From: Atherinomorus stipes
Lineage: Eukaryota > Chordata > Actinopteri > Atheriniformes > Atherinidae
Length of the DNA: 64,000 nucleotides
Reading direction: 5' to 3'
Assembly: GCA_023101725.1 (NCBI GenBank)
Contig: JALJCO010001245.1
Span: forward strand, 124,001-188,000
The notes under the pieces were generated by a model that was not told where the DNA came from, made no database searches, and saw only the letters and a program-made list of their open reading frames with translations. Positions 12,214-24,205 of this stretch are shown here, one piece after another (positions within the stretch are counted from its first letter, which is position 1; each line of letters opens with the position of its first letter). Position numbers and translations under genes: made by a program.

Positions 12214-12331
12214 AGAACATCCACTTCAAAGTTGGTGGGGATGTACGTTGGATGCTGCTGGTGCCAGCTGCAGTAGAAGCTTTTAGGGTAGGCGTTGGAC
12301 CGGCAGGTGATCGACGGCTCTCTTGGGGCAA
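12214..12331 (-). CDS. cntfr: CNTFR exon, first half of cytokine-receptor domain D2
   Basis: Internal exon of the ciliary neurotrophic factor receptor alpha chain, a GPI-anchored cell-surface subunit that binds CNTF-family ligands and works with gp130 and LIFR (known for the family). The acceptor is a pyrimidine-rich tract ending in TTTAG and the donor is GTAAGT. The exon is 118 nt, enters in phase 1 and leaves in phase 2. The translation contains APREPSITCRSNAYPKSFYC, then SWH and a stretch ending PTNFEVDVL, which matches human CNTFR around PPREPVLSCRSNTYPKGFYC. It supplies the first cysteine pair of D2 and the C-x-W motif. The next exon lies only 173 bp downstream and completes the split leucine codon. 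Symbol chosen over IL11RA because the RSN-YPK-FYCSWH and TYIP-NF residues are CNTFR-like. A fish-specific paralogue remains possible. Confidence 0.93.
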
Positions 12332-13199
12332 CTAAAGAGAAGAAACAACAGGAGACGAGAAAACCTTTAGACTTTAGACTATTTGCTGTGAAACTTGTGT
12401 GTTGGGTCTGAAACTGATGTGGAGAAAACCAGCTACAGAAAAAGAGATCAAAATATGAGCAATATGCATTACATTAATCAAATGCAAAACAGCTATGTCT
12501 AATAAAATTACTGTATTGCATTATTCATTCTTCATCAGAATTTTCATTAAAAATGCCACTGCTTCTCAGTCTAAATTAAGTTGTGTCTCTGGTGTTTTTA
12601 TTAGATATGCTTTTCATTTACTGAACATGGATGTATGTGTTTTTTTCTTGAACTACATTTGAATTTTTAATGACAAGTAAATTAAAGTGGGGGATGTGAG
12701 GGTGTGAGGACCAAAACCCCTTACAGTGTCTACATGTCTGGAACACCATTTTCCAAACTGTGCTTTCTATCACCTGTTAAACTCTGGCAAGTAAATAAAT
12801 GTCCACAATTAAGTTTGTCTTGTTTAGTGTGTTTAGTGTGTGCTTCACTGTTCAGTTTATATCAATAAATCAAAATTTCAAATCTCAAAACATGCAACAA
12901 AAAATAAAAGAACAAAAGGTAAACTGACTTTTTGTAGCGATGTCATAATAGTGTTTTCTTCCCAGTTAGCTGACCATTCACTAACTAACACATCCATCTT
13001 TCCTCTTCAAGTAATTACACTTTTCACTCTCTTCTCTCTACTACATTATAAATCAAGAAATCCATATCTTGATTTTTTTTTGCAAGAATTACTAAATATA
13101 AATTTTTAATTTTTCATACTTGTTCATTATTTGTGGCTTTTGTTTTTATTTATGCTGTTGTACATACTACAGTATATTTACACAGCATATTTTTCTAGG

Positions 13200-13218
13200 C
13201 TTTTTTTTTTTTTTTTTT
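13200..13218. repeat. T homopolymer
   Basis: 19-base T run. Confidence 0.9.
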
Positions 13219-13689
13219 AGGTCCGATAACGTTATTTTTCGCAGATTTCTTTCATTCTTTGTCCAATCTTCAATCCTAACATTTAATATTGAATTAGGAA
13301 TCTTTTAAGGATGATAAAGGCCTTTAACTTCACGATGGACCAGTGTTGTGTATACATAACACACAGCTTAATGAACAGTTTTAAATAGCATTTGGGCACT
13401 CTGTTATAAGAAACTTGTCAAAACGTCCTGTAATCTTTTCTAATTTCAGATGCATCTATGAAAAATGCCAAAGATAACACAATTTTACCAGCATGAAACA
13501 GTGTTTCTGCATCAACAAGGGAATTCCCAAAGAGCTATTAGTAGAAAACTTTGCATATGTCAGCATAGTGTGTAGCATGTCCTTAAAAACCAACAAAACA
13601 GACAAGTAAAAGACAAAAGAAGAAATGTCCGGCCTAAATGTACTGCAGATGAAAAGCATCTGGAAGTGATGTCCTTAAGAAGTAAGAAA

Positions 13690-14060
13690 AAAAAAAATCC
13701 AGCAAAGACCTGACACAGGGTCTAAGAGCAGCAGGCGGACCTTCAGTTGATCCATCTACTGTTCACCGAAGCCAGAAATGGTCTCAGTGGCTGTCAAGAA
13801 ACCATTCTTAAGGAAGGGAAACAGGGAGAAAAGCCTGAACTATGCCAAATGACACAAGAGCTAGACTGACAATCAGTGGCAACAGGTCTTATGGAGTGAT
13901 GAATCCTCCCCAGGGTCCGGACTTCAACATTACTGAAGCAGAGTGGGGTCATTTTGACAGAGAACAGAACAAAAGGCAGCCAAGGTCCAAAGAGGGGCTT
14001 TGGAATTCCAAAAAGGAGAGCAGCTCTTGGGAAAGCTCAGCTATCATAATTACTGCTGAT
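13690..14060 (+). pseudogene. Internally deleted Tc1-like transposase relic
   Basis: The plus strand reads QWQQVLWSDES near 13875-13906, the first catalytic aspartate region of Tc1 transposase. It then jumps directly to PPQGPDFNITEAEWGHFDRE at about 13908-13967, corresponding to the second-aspartate region PPQSPDLNIIEAVWDHLDRE. Roughly the middle third of the gene is missing and the reading frame changes at the join. Upstream sequence (13690-13860) matches the family's DNA-binding and linker part. The relic is dead. Confidence 0.85.
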
Positions 14061-15402
14061 AAGATGATGTGACGGTAACTTAAACTTAGCCACAGAAGCA
14101 AAATAAAGAGGTACTGAAGCCTTTAATGTTGCAGAAACCATGTTTATGTTGCTGTTTGTAACTTTTCTTGTTTACTCCCCTGAAGCTGCATTAGGTCAGA
14201 CACACACCAACATACGAGGTATGCTTGATTGGCTGCTATGGGGTCATTCCACTGCCACACACAAGCCGCTGTGTTTAAACGGTCGCCACAGCAACTAATT
14301 AGCCTGTCAATAATGTCTAATGATGAGGTGCCAGGGAGGACATCCAATCACACACAATTAATCACAGAGACTAATTGGGGCCATCTCAATCAATTGGATG
14401 TTCATCTGAGAGTTTCAGTCAAAGTCACGCAGAACACAATGTTGCACACAAACATGCCCCCACACACAATTAGTGTCAGGACGTACCAATGTGCACACAC
14501 ACATGCACAAAAACAGATCCTGCAGGCTTTGTAGAATTAGCCATAATCAATCAAAGCAGCTTATTAAGAACTTGGGTAAGCTCATAGACAATGAGTAAAG
14601 ATGGAGAGGAAGTAAGGAGAGGACGCAAATGACTGATTAAAAGACAAATGAGGGACAGACCAGTGAGGGAAAACCGAAGAAGGAAGATGAGCATAGATGT
14701 TTGCTAATGGCAGCCATGTTCAGACTGAAGTCTCAGGTGTTAAAATAGTTCATTTCCTCACATGAGGGCTGCGAAAATAACTCTGAGGCATCTGCAAGGG
14801 CAGTTCTTACAGCTTACTGTTGTCGTGATGGAGGATGTTCTCTTTGTCTAGTCGATGTTAAATGTCTCCATGATGGTTTATATGCACAATGAGACAAAAG
14901 CCGACACCAGAGTGCCATCCATTATAGGTTACTGTTTGAATATAACATAAAACAGGCTGATGATGCAGATGTAAGGCTGAATATCTGAGCTATTAAGGCA
15001 ATTTTCAATGTTTTGAAGATGATGGACAAAAGAAATAGAAACGGGCTAATGGCAATGCAAGTAACGCTAGAGGTAAGAAAGAAGCTCAGTGTTACATTAG
15101 TGAAGGAGGGAAATGAGGTAGAGAGAGGACAAAAGAGGCGTGTATAAATGTGGGTGATATCAAACAGGACTGACATGAGAACATTCTGAAAAAAGAAAAA
15201 GAAAATAAAAGGAAACATGAAAAATGGAAAGGGGCTGAGGCAAGATGAACACTCTCATAAGATTTCACTAATGTGCCATTAAAACTTTCCAAACACAACA
15301 CACATTCATGTAGATGAACAGAAACTGGTGCACAGATGCTCCAGTAATGTTAGAATATCAAAAGCTTTCAATACATCCAATGAAAATAGAGAATGAAGGC
15401 GA

Positions 15403-15422
15403 GGGGGGGGGGGGGGGGGGGG
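15403..15422. repeat. G20 homopolymer
   Basis: Twenty uninterrupted Gs in AT-rich DNA; can form a G-quadruplex. Confidence 0.95.
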
Positions 15423-18400
15423 ACAAGGGCTAACACACCTGTAAGGGGGGACGCAGAGAACAAAGCCAGCATTAACATTAATGCAAATAAAACAATAATT
15501 CAAATTAAAATTACATTGTGCTAGTTGTTCCTTTTATTGTGAACCACACTCTGACATATCACCTGAGTCAACGGCACAGAGGGCACCGCTCATGAATAAA
15601 TGTTATTTGAATTAGTGTGCTTTCATCATCTGGTTTGAATTGCAATCAAAATCAAATGGGATTTTGAAGATGCTCTTTGTTAGCATCATGAAACATACAC
15701 CTGCACACGTGCACATGCACAAGTGGTCTGGCTGGGTAACTTTTAAGTGGTAATAGGTTACAGCCCGTGGTTCGTAAATGCTAATGAGGCTAGTAAAAGA
15801 GGGAGAAAAAGGTTGAGTAAAAACACATGCATGCAAATTTTTTTCTGTTTGAGTCCCTCATTTTTTTGCAGGTGGATAGCTCTGTCGATATGAATCACTG
15901 TTAAATTTGAACAAATATTTGCACTTAAAACAGAGGCCAAAGCAGAGAAATGGTTGCAATTACAGTTTGTCATGTTGCTTATTTACAGATTTAATCTGAA
16001 GTCACAGATTTAGATTTTCTTGCTTTTAAACATGATGCCATACAACGTTTTCACTCAGTATTTCACAGTGAAATGGCTGTCGAAGAAAACCCAATTTACC
16101 ACACATTGATTTCTGAGTGCAATAACTGCTCCAGGATTTTACTGAGTTTGAGGTTTGGATGATTATCAGGGTCCACCAACACCTCCTGTCCCTCAGTGTT
16201 GAATGCACAGGCAGGGGGGCAAAGAGAGGGCAACTATGCACATTTACTTCAGTGTACTTACAGCATACGTTTTAATTAACTGAAGCTTTGAGCAAGTCAT
16301 ACCATATTACATGATTTATTGCAGTATTAACATATATTTCGTGGCAGATAAATAGAAAGAGTATAGTAAGAGAAAAAGGAAAAACAAATATCCTTCAAAG
16401 AAGATAAACTTGGCAAAGCAGACATGTAGAAGAACACATAACAACGTTTACTGGAGCCAGACAAGAATATGGGGTTTCACTTGTATACGGATTAGATTGC
16501 ATGATCAAAGTGAGCATGTTATTAGCCTGGGAGCAATTTCTTTCTTTCTAAACACAACAGCTTAATGTCGTTCTTTCTCCTTTTCTACACTTTCTCTTCT
16601 TCTGTCACATCCAAACCTGTCACAAGAAAATTCTAGGTCTGGAAAATAAATAAAAAACTAAAAGGGATGTCTGTCACAGGAGGGGCGCACAAACGCACAG
16701 ACATGTGACAATGTGACTGATATCCAGTAGCCTGGTTGCTAGGTTGCAGACAGTGTAGTAATTGCTATTTAGCTGCGTTTGTTAGCCTCCCAGTTGCTTT
16801 GTGTTTGAGTCTTAGAGGTGTGTGCACATTCATGTATTTATGCTGTGGGGAATTTCTACATTGATTACCTTTTTAATGAAAACAAGGTTTATGGCCTTGC
16901 AAAAAACAAAATACAAGGTTATCTGGCCTCCCTGGATCACAATACCTGCTCATATTTCACCTGATTTAATTTCTGCTTCGGGGGAATCAATTTGACAGAC
17001 CGCAAACTTTAACTAACCCAGTTAAGGGTGAGGAAAACAAGCCAAGTGTGTTACAACAGTCAACATTCCCATCTTTTTATCCTCTGAAAATTCTTCTTTT
17101 TTTTCCATTTTGGAAATTTCCCTGGGAGGTAGTTGATCCTTTTGGGAGTTCATGCAGCTCTGAATGGCATAGATGGCGTAAGAAGATGGCCCTGGTCTCC
17201 ATTTGAGTCGATTTACCAACCCCGGTCAGATTAGCTTAGCATGTGTCATGGGAGAAAGAGGAATGTAAATAAAACTGCAGGACAAAGTCATAGAGACGCT
17301 GCGGTGCCTTTTTGTCCAGACCAGCTGTCGTGGCTGACGCTAATGTAATTGCAGTGTAATATTTTTATCAGGCACCCGAAGCTGCAAAAATAGATGTGCC
17401 AGTAGTAGTAGAGTCTTTTTAGCTGGCTGACTTTAAAAAGTCTTCCCTCTTTTTCTATTGTTTACCTCTGCATCCATCTCTTTGTAAATCATCCTCCCGT
17501 CCGCTCTAACAGACACTGCTCCTTATGAGGGAGTGAATGGGAAGCAGCACACACACACCCCTGCACAAAACAATGATGCCCTGGCATGCCAAGAATTTCT
17601 CTAAGCCAATTGGAAACAGCCGTGTGGGAGATGAATGAATGAAAGAAGGATGAATACCTTATGAGAGCATCAGGAATTGATAAATGAGGAGTAGGGAGGG
17701 AGAGACAGAACAAAGGGCTGATGTGAAGATGTTAGAGGTCAACTATCTTCACCTGCGTACTGATTTTGTCCTGCTGATCACTTAGGTGCTCTGTGTAAAC
17801 AACAAAGGTAATTATTTAACCCAAATCAGAGCAATAATAAACCAGAATTATCTTTTAAAAGGATTGGACCAAGAGAAAAGGAGATGTTGAAAGGTTTGCA
17901 CTGACCTCTGCAGCTTTGAAGGCTAGACACAGGAAGACGGCCATTATGCTTAGACACTTGGGTTACCTCGCAGCGTGGCTCTCACTCCCGCTCATGCAGA
18001 CACACTCACTTCACCACCTGACATCGTAAATCTGGCTCAAAGCTCGGGAATAACGTGTTGAGTTTCACAGGAAATAAAGGGAAATTCTCAAGTAGTCTAG
18101 CATGTGAAAAGAAAATCTCACCTAAAGCATTCTTGACTTTAAATAACATTTTTTTTTGCCTAGAAAAAAATGTCAGATCATAAAGGTTGTTGACATTTCG
18201 AGCTGACCCAATAAGTTCTGTAACACCAGACTAACGTAAATACTGCAGAAGCAAACAAACAAAAGGATGTGGCGTGATCTATCCTGTCTGACTACATTTT
18301 CATTTCCATTTCTCACAAATGATCATTCAATGCCAAACTTTAAAAAAAGATTTTAATAACCCATCCACAGAAGGAAATTTGCATATACTGTTTTTCCAAT

Positions 18401-20384
18401 GAAAAACTATTAGGAGAACATTTTTACTTTTTCCTCTGTTCCCTTTCATTACATTTTCCATCTACGTTCAGCCTTCCCTGCCTCCTGTTTTTACTGCTCA
18501 TTGAAATATAGCCTTTCTACCTCTAAAAGCAGGTGCTATGTGCATGGAATAAGAGACACTTAAAAACACATCTTGAAGCCAAATTGACATTTTCAGTAAG
18601 AAAACCGCAAACAAAGACTCAGAATTTGCTCATATTTTGGTCCGACTCCGTCCTTTGAGCGTGCTTAACTTGCCTCAGACCTCTGCACAAACCAGCAGTT
18701 GAATTCAGAAGCTTTTTAGAGACCTCAAATTCCTTTCATGCTACTTCATTCTTCCCATATTTCATTATTATTTATCTTGACAGCTCAGAGAAGATTGCCA
18801 GAGAAGTTGGGAAACAGCACATCAGTGATTTCTTCATTTAAAAGCAATCTTCTTAGTGAATATGGAAGTGTAACTTCTCAAGCCGTCACCTCACATGACT
18901 GGACCTTTCTCCGTGCTTTATTTAATTTCTTATCTGCTACACAACTCCCACAGTAAAGGTCCAGCTTTGCTAAAACAATAGCATCAAAAAATAGTTTATG
19001 ACACGGTTTTCCCCCTTTTTTTGTTAAAACTGTACATGTTCTATATTGGTGCGCTGAATCAGGATGGCACACGCACACTTTGCTACTTTTTTTTAGTCAA
19101 ACAAAGGATTAATGACCACAGTGATGGCGGATGAAACACTTTGTGAAAGTTGTGGCCATAAAGAAGAGATTAGAAAGGAAGCAGCTGAGGTCCATATAAC
19201 GGAGGCAGACTAATGAAGCTAGAAACTGCTGTTCAATCACTCATAGTGCTATCAGTGCTACTCAGCATTAGGTAGCATTTTATATGCAAAGCTGATATTT
19301 GACTCGGTTAAAGCTGCTGAGTTGAGATGTCTCTTGTCTCACTAAGAGGTAAAGCTGTGTGTCACCGTGGCAATAATAGCCAGAGGCTCTGTCACTGCGG
19401 CGACAGTTGCCTCTTAGCTGCAGTGTCCATGATGCTGTGATGAGTGACAGGCTGGGATTGACCAGTCAGAGTTGTCAATCTGCTGAACGCGCAAACAAGC
19501 TAACTGCCTTCACTCACGGAGGAGGGGGAGATGAGAGAGGCAGGTACCACCCAAATCCCTGACATCTGAATCGGAGCGACCTACTACTTTAAAATTCAGC
19601 TGTCAAATTCAAAGCTAGACAGACATACAGACAAAAAGACAGGCCAAAAGAAATCAAAAGTGGCTGGTCTGTAAGGCTCGGGGCCATCATTGCTAAATCA
19701 GCCAGATGCTCTGTGCAGGAGTACTCTGTGCTGTATTCTTACATACTCCATGCTCTCTTTATGGAAGTTATGAAAAGTGTCACATTACTGCGGAGGCCCA
19801 AAGGTCCGAAACCTTTAAATGCACACATAAACCGAGAGAAATGGCAAATAGGCAGCTGCACACAATGTGAGTGCCCCAGGGGCAAAAGAGGATGGTTACA
19901 GCACACATTCAATTCGCAAACAACAAAAGAAGAGCGGGATTATTCTATGCAGACCCACCATGGGGCCACTACGGTATAGGAGTGATTCTTGGTAATACTG
20001 TAATGCTATTCTGAAGGAATGTTTGCACAAAGACTTTAAGCTACATGGTTTCAATCAGGTCCTCCTCACACCAGCTGCACACAAGCCGATCTAACCCAGG
20101 CTCTCTGTCAGCCAAGCTGGAAGATCTCAGCCTTTGGCAACATCAGCGAGAGTACAAGTGACTGTAAAACATCTAAAAGAAACAAGCACTGTCTGACTTG
20201 TCTTCATGTCTTTATAAAACATGCCTCGGTTAGAATCGTAAAAAAAAGAGTAAACCTTTCAGTTCTGAGGTTTTATGTATCAGGAAACATGCTGGACCGT
20301 GTCATTATCTGTTAAACCAAAACTAAACTATAATGCAAAAGTACACTTCATGGTCCAGCTGCTGGTTGAAGAAACTTCAGCAGC

Positions 20385-20735
20385 AATAACTTAAAGTACT
20401 TGTTTTCTGTGTTTTTGCCAGTCATCTTTACATTGCTTCACTTCATAGAGGCCTGTGAGCATTTGTTTATGCACAGCTCTCCTAAGGTCAAACCACAACA
20501 TGACTTCAGGTTGTTGCAACATTCTGTTGTAGATTTGCTGCTGAGTTTGGGATCCTGTTGCATCACCGCAATTGGGCCAGGTTTTACCCACCAGAGAGCT
20601 CATGAATACTTGGGTTTACAGAGGAGTTCATGGTAAACTCAATGACTGCAAGTCGCCCAACTGCTGCAGTAAAACAAACCTATCATCACTCCTCCACCAC
20701 CATGCTTTACAACTGGTGTCATGGTGCAGCCCATG
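20385..20735 (-). pseudogene. Tc1-like transposase relic
   Basis: The minus strand reads MTPVVKHGGG at about 20692-20724, a typical Tc1 transposase segment. The rest (for example AGCATTTGTTTATGCACAGC and ACAGAGGAGTTCATGGT on the plus strand) resembles a widespread fish Tc1-like family with several deletions. No termini were found, so it is a fragment. Confidence 0.7.
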
Positions 20736-23128
20736 CCTTATAATGGGAGGGGCTTCCAGTATAAAGATGCAGTGGAAGCTCCAGACAGGAGATTCATTTT
20801 GCAGCTTGGTCCTGGAAGGGTGGCAAGTATTAAAGCTCTATAACTGCAGTAAGGGCCCAGTGTCTTTGCCTTAACTCCTAAAGGAGATGTTTTTTTTTTT
20901 TAATTAGTTTAACCATTTTCTTAAATGTAATTTTTCTATGTAGTTTTATTTTCAATAAAACTAACTCCAGTTTAATCATTAGTGTGTTTGTATTATCATC
21001 AGTCCTCAGCACAATTTCTTTTTCCTCTGTGGTGTGACAGTAACATATCTGTTGGGTAAGGTACATGATACACATGTACATGTAGGTACAGATTCAACCA
21101 CCACTTGATGAGAAAATGATCCCATTTTTCCAAACGATCACTGCCCACGGAGTCATCCAACCTGCTGTATTATCCTTCCTTACTCATAATTCCAAGCTGC
21201 AGCAACAAAAAGAAAACTAAGAGTCATTTAAAGTTTTGCTTTAGACTTTTTAAGATTTGTGTCCGATGATGGGAGAATAGAGGCTGAGCAGTAGAGTGCA
21301 TCCTGCTCACGCTATGAAAGTCTAGCAGGCGAATATTGACATGCTGCCAATAACAAGTCCAAATTGTTGTGACTTTTCCAAAGTCAAAACAAAACTTTTA
21401 ACAAAGAAACTCGATAGGAGCTGGCTTCTTTTTAAAGCAAGTTTCAACACTGACACGTCATACTGTAATGAATAGCCATCAGCAACGTAGACTCAGTCCA
21501 AGATACAGAAGCCGTCTCAAGAGAGTGTATTTCTCTCTGAATCTGTACATATGACTAAACTTTCTGAGCTTTTCTCTCGACTGTTGTTACATTTGCTTCA
21601 GCGTGGTCACTGAGAATCCCGTCAATGCATCACAAAAGGGCAATCACAACACGGAAAATAAAAGACATACTGCAACACTTCCTTCTAAACAGAATCCACA
21701 GCAGGAAGCATAATTATCAAATTGAAATCAATCATCCTTAAGAAAAAAAGTATCAAACTTTCCATCTACGGAGGCAAGACCAGGCAAGGAGTGCTAACGT
21801 GAGGAAATAAAGCAAAACGGAGTCAGCCTACATGGTTCAGTGAGAGAACAAACAGTGATCTCATTCCCTCAGCAGCATTTTGGCTGGAGCACAACCATAA
21901 CAGTATCCTCTTATCGCACCTATCCTCATTCTTTTGCCTGCTTCAATTCTACAGCAAAGTCATATAAACTCAAGTACCTGGAGTTTTGACTTCAACCCTG
22001 AAACGGACTGATGGTTAAAACCATGCAGGCCTTTCCAAAAAGATGTTTTTCTTTTATTCATCTCAGGATTTAGCCAACCTCCACAAGCAGCTTTTGTGAT
22101 CTGACAAAATGGAAAAGTTGAAGGGCGATTTGAGACTAAAACACTAGCAGTGCGAATATTGAAATATGAGCTGTTTTTACTCTCAAAAGAAAGCTATTCC
22201 TTCCAGGAGCATCTGAAGGGAAAAAAAAAACTTGTCAAAGGTTGTGAACACACATAAGTTGCGACAGTCCTAAGGTAGATGCTCTCCTTTGCAGAGTTTC
22301 ATTTGGAGGATGCATTTCAGTTCCCTCCTCTATCAAGCTAAAAGTAACTTTAGAAATAAAGATGATCTCAGTTGTACATTTACATTTGCATACACTGTAA
22401 AGTACAGCTTGATGAGTCCGCTGGTTTCCACTGTGGCATTTTGCCAATTTATAGTTGGAGAACACAGCGGTGGATCCATTTTTAAAGCACCGTATGCCGT
22501 ATATATGACATGAAGATCAACAGCTTCTCCCTTTCAGTCAGAGAGGAAGGCTGGGGCCAGACGATAGTACACACTGTTTCTTCTCTTTCCTTCCATGTCC
22601 CTCTTACACTTCATTTTACTTGCATTTTTTCTCCCTCCCCCACTCATCTTTTCTCATCACTTTGCTTTTCCATCTCCATATTTACGACATCAAACCTGTT
22701 GACCTTTGCTTTGCTTATCACAAACATCTTCATTTGCACAAGGCTCCTCCATAGATTCAAGGTTTGGAGACTGCAACCTGTCATTACGCTGTGCCAGCTG
22801 AGCAGCTCGTTCTCCAGCTCTGCATATTTGCTCCTGTTTTGCTTTTAAACTGTTTTATATGCAGACATTTTTTCTCTATTCTATGTGAGGCTAAAACCAT
22901 TAAAAGGAGCGGCGAGCAGACAGTGAGGGAGACAGGGGGTAAGGGTGAGGGGCTGGGGGTCAGAGATTAAAAGCAAGGAACTGAGGCAAAAGGGAAAAAA
23001 AAGAAACGAAAGTGAGTGGGTAAGAGAAAGAGAAAGAAAAAAAAAGAGGATAAATGACACTTATTGTTCCTTCCTCTTGCTGTCAGCTCTCAGTAATGCT
23101 AATCATTAGGATAATCTGACAGGATGGT

Positions 23129-23157
23129 ACACACACACACACACGCACACACACACT
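23129..23157. repeat. CA microsatellite
   Basis: CA run with one CG step. Confidence 0.95.
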
Positions 23158-23289
23158 ATGTACTCCCCCCCACTGCATTCCAGTGCCCAGTGTCAATGAG
23201 AGGGAACCGCCACATTACATGGCTGTTTGTTCCTTTTGTGTGCTCGCCTGCAATGCCATTAAAAGTAGAGGGTATGTGTACGTGTGCTA

Positions 23290-23340
23290 GTGTGTGTGTG
23301 AGTGAGAGAGAGAGGGAGAAAGAGAGAGACAGAGAAAGGA
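23290..23340. repeat. TG/GA compound microsatellite
   Basis: TG run passing into a GA-rich tract. Confidence 0.9.
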
Positions 23341-23467
23341 GGAGTTTGTGCATCTATCTTTATGAGGATATGTTTGAGTTTCAGACCGTGGTGGTGGGGA
23401 TTTTTGTAGAAGTTATGAGTTTTATCGCATTCCTTCAAAGGCCTGTTTGGGGTTTAATGCTTGGTTT

Positions 23468-23490
23468 CATCTATCTATCTATGTATCTAT
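23468..23490. repeat. TCTA microsatellite
   Basis: Short tetranucleotide run that abuts the Tc1-type fragment starting at 23491. Confidence 0.85.
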
Positions 23491-23800
23491 AGTCAACCTC
23501 AAATTTATTTATACCTGCCCACAGAAGCAGGATAAAATAACAGCTGTCGATGAAATAAGTTGAAATTGAACAGATTAAATTTATATAACGAGCTAAAAAT
23601 GTATTGAAATTAATCAATTTGCTTTAAAATTGCGGTCCAAAAGAACAAAAACAAACAAGCATGATGGGACACCCAAATTACTATTTTGTTGAACACCCTT
23701 TTGAGACAATCACTGCAGTCAAGTGTTTTCTATAACTTTCAATCAGATGTCTGCACCTGTTGACAGAAATTTTAACCCACTGCTCAAGAACAAACTGCTC
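23491..23800. mobile_element. Tc1-type element fragment
   Basis: The left end AGTCAACCTCAAATTTATTT follows TA and matches the terminus of the MITE at 9836. The segment AACAAGCATGATGGGAC near 23655 is the reverse complement of the shared core CCCATCATGCTTGTT of that MITE. The following part (to about 23800) looks like the N-terminal-coding end of a Tc1-type element. The right end is not defined. Confidence 0.6.
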
Positions 23801-23939
23801 TTATTTTTCCGGGACAGTTTTGTTTTTAAACTATCGTTTTTAACAATCAGTCAAAAGCAAACATTTATTTCACTTAATCATAATTTAGCTATTTTTTTTT
23901 ACTATAAAATTTCTCAGTTTCATTTATTGTCAGGCAGAA

Positions 23940-24205
23940 GCAGAGGCTTGACGCAATTGCAAATAAGTCTAGAAAGTTTAATACACAGCTGGATGACTCA
24001 GAGAATACAAGACACTGGGGAAGAGGCAGCACTGGGTTAAATAGAGGGATAAACAGGTGTGACTGATGAAGGTAATGATGACCAGGCGAAATCCATAATG
24101 AACAGGACAGAGGGATTGTGGGAGTTGTAGTGAGAACCGGTGATCAGTAGGCAGGTGAAGCTGAAGGTGGAGGAGCAAGCATGAAACATAGGAGTGAAGC
24201 AACAA
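23940..24205. repeat. Unclassified interspersed repeat (possible)
   Basis: GA-rich, direction-biased sequence with a sharp change of composition from its flanks. It recalls 3'-end sequence of fish retroelements, but no terminal repeats, tRNA promoter boxes or coding motifs could be verified. Confidence 0.25.

Noticed and set aside
2422..12331. IL11RA as the identity of the receptor exons
   Set aside because: IL11RA lacks the NPRRLEV, FPLKYFLRYRPLI and NRCH-type matches in this combination; CNTFR fits at every exon.
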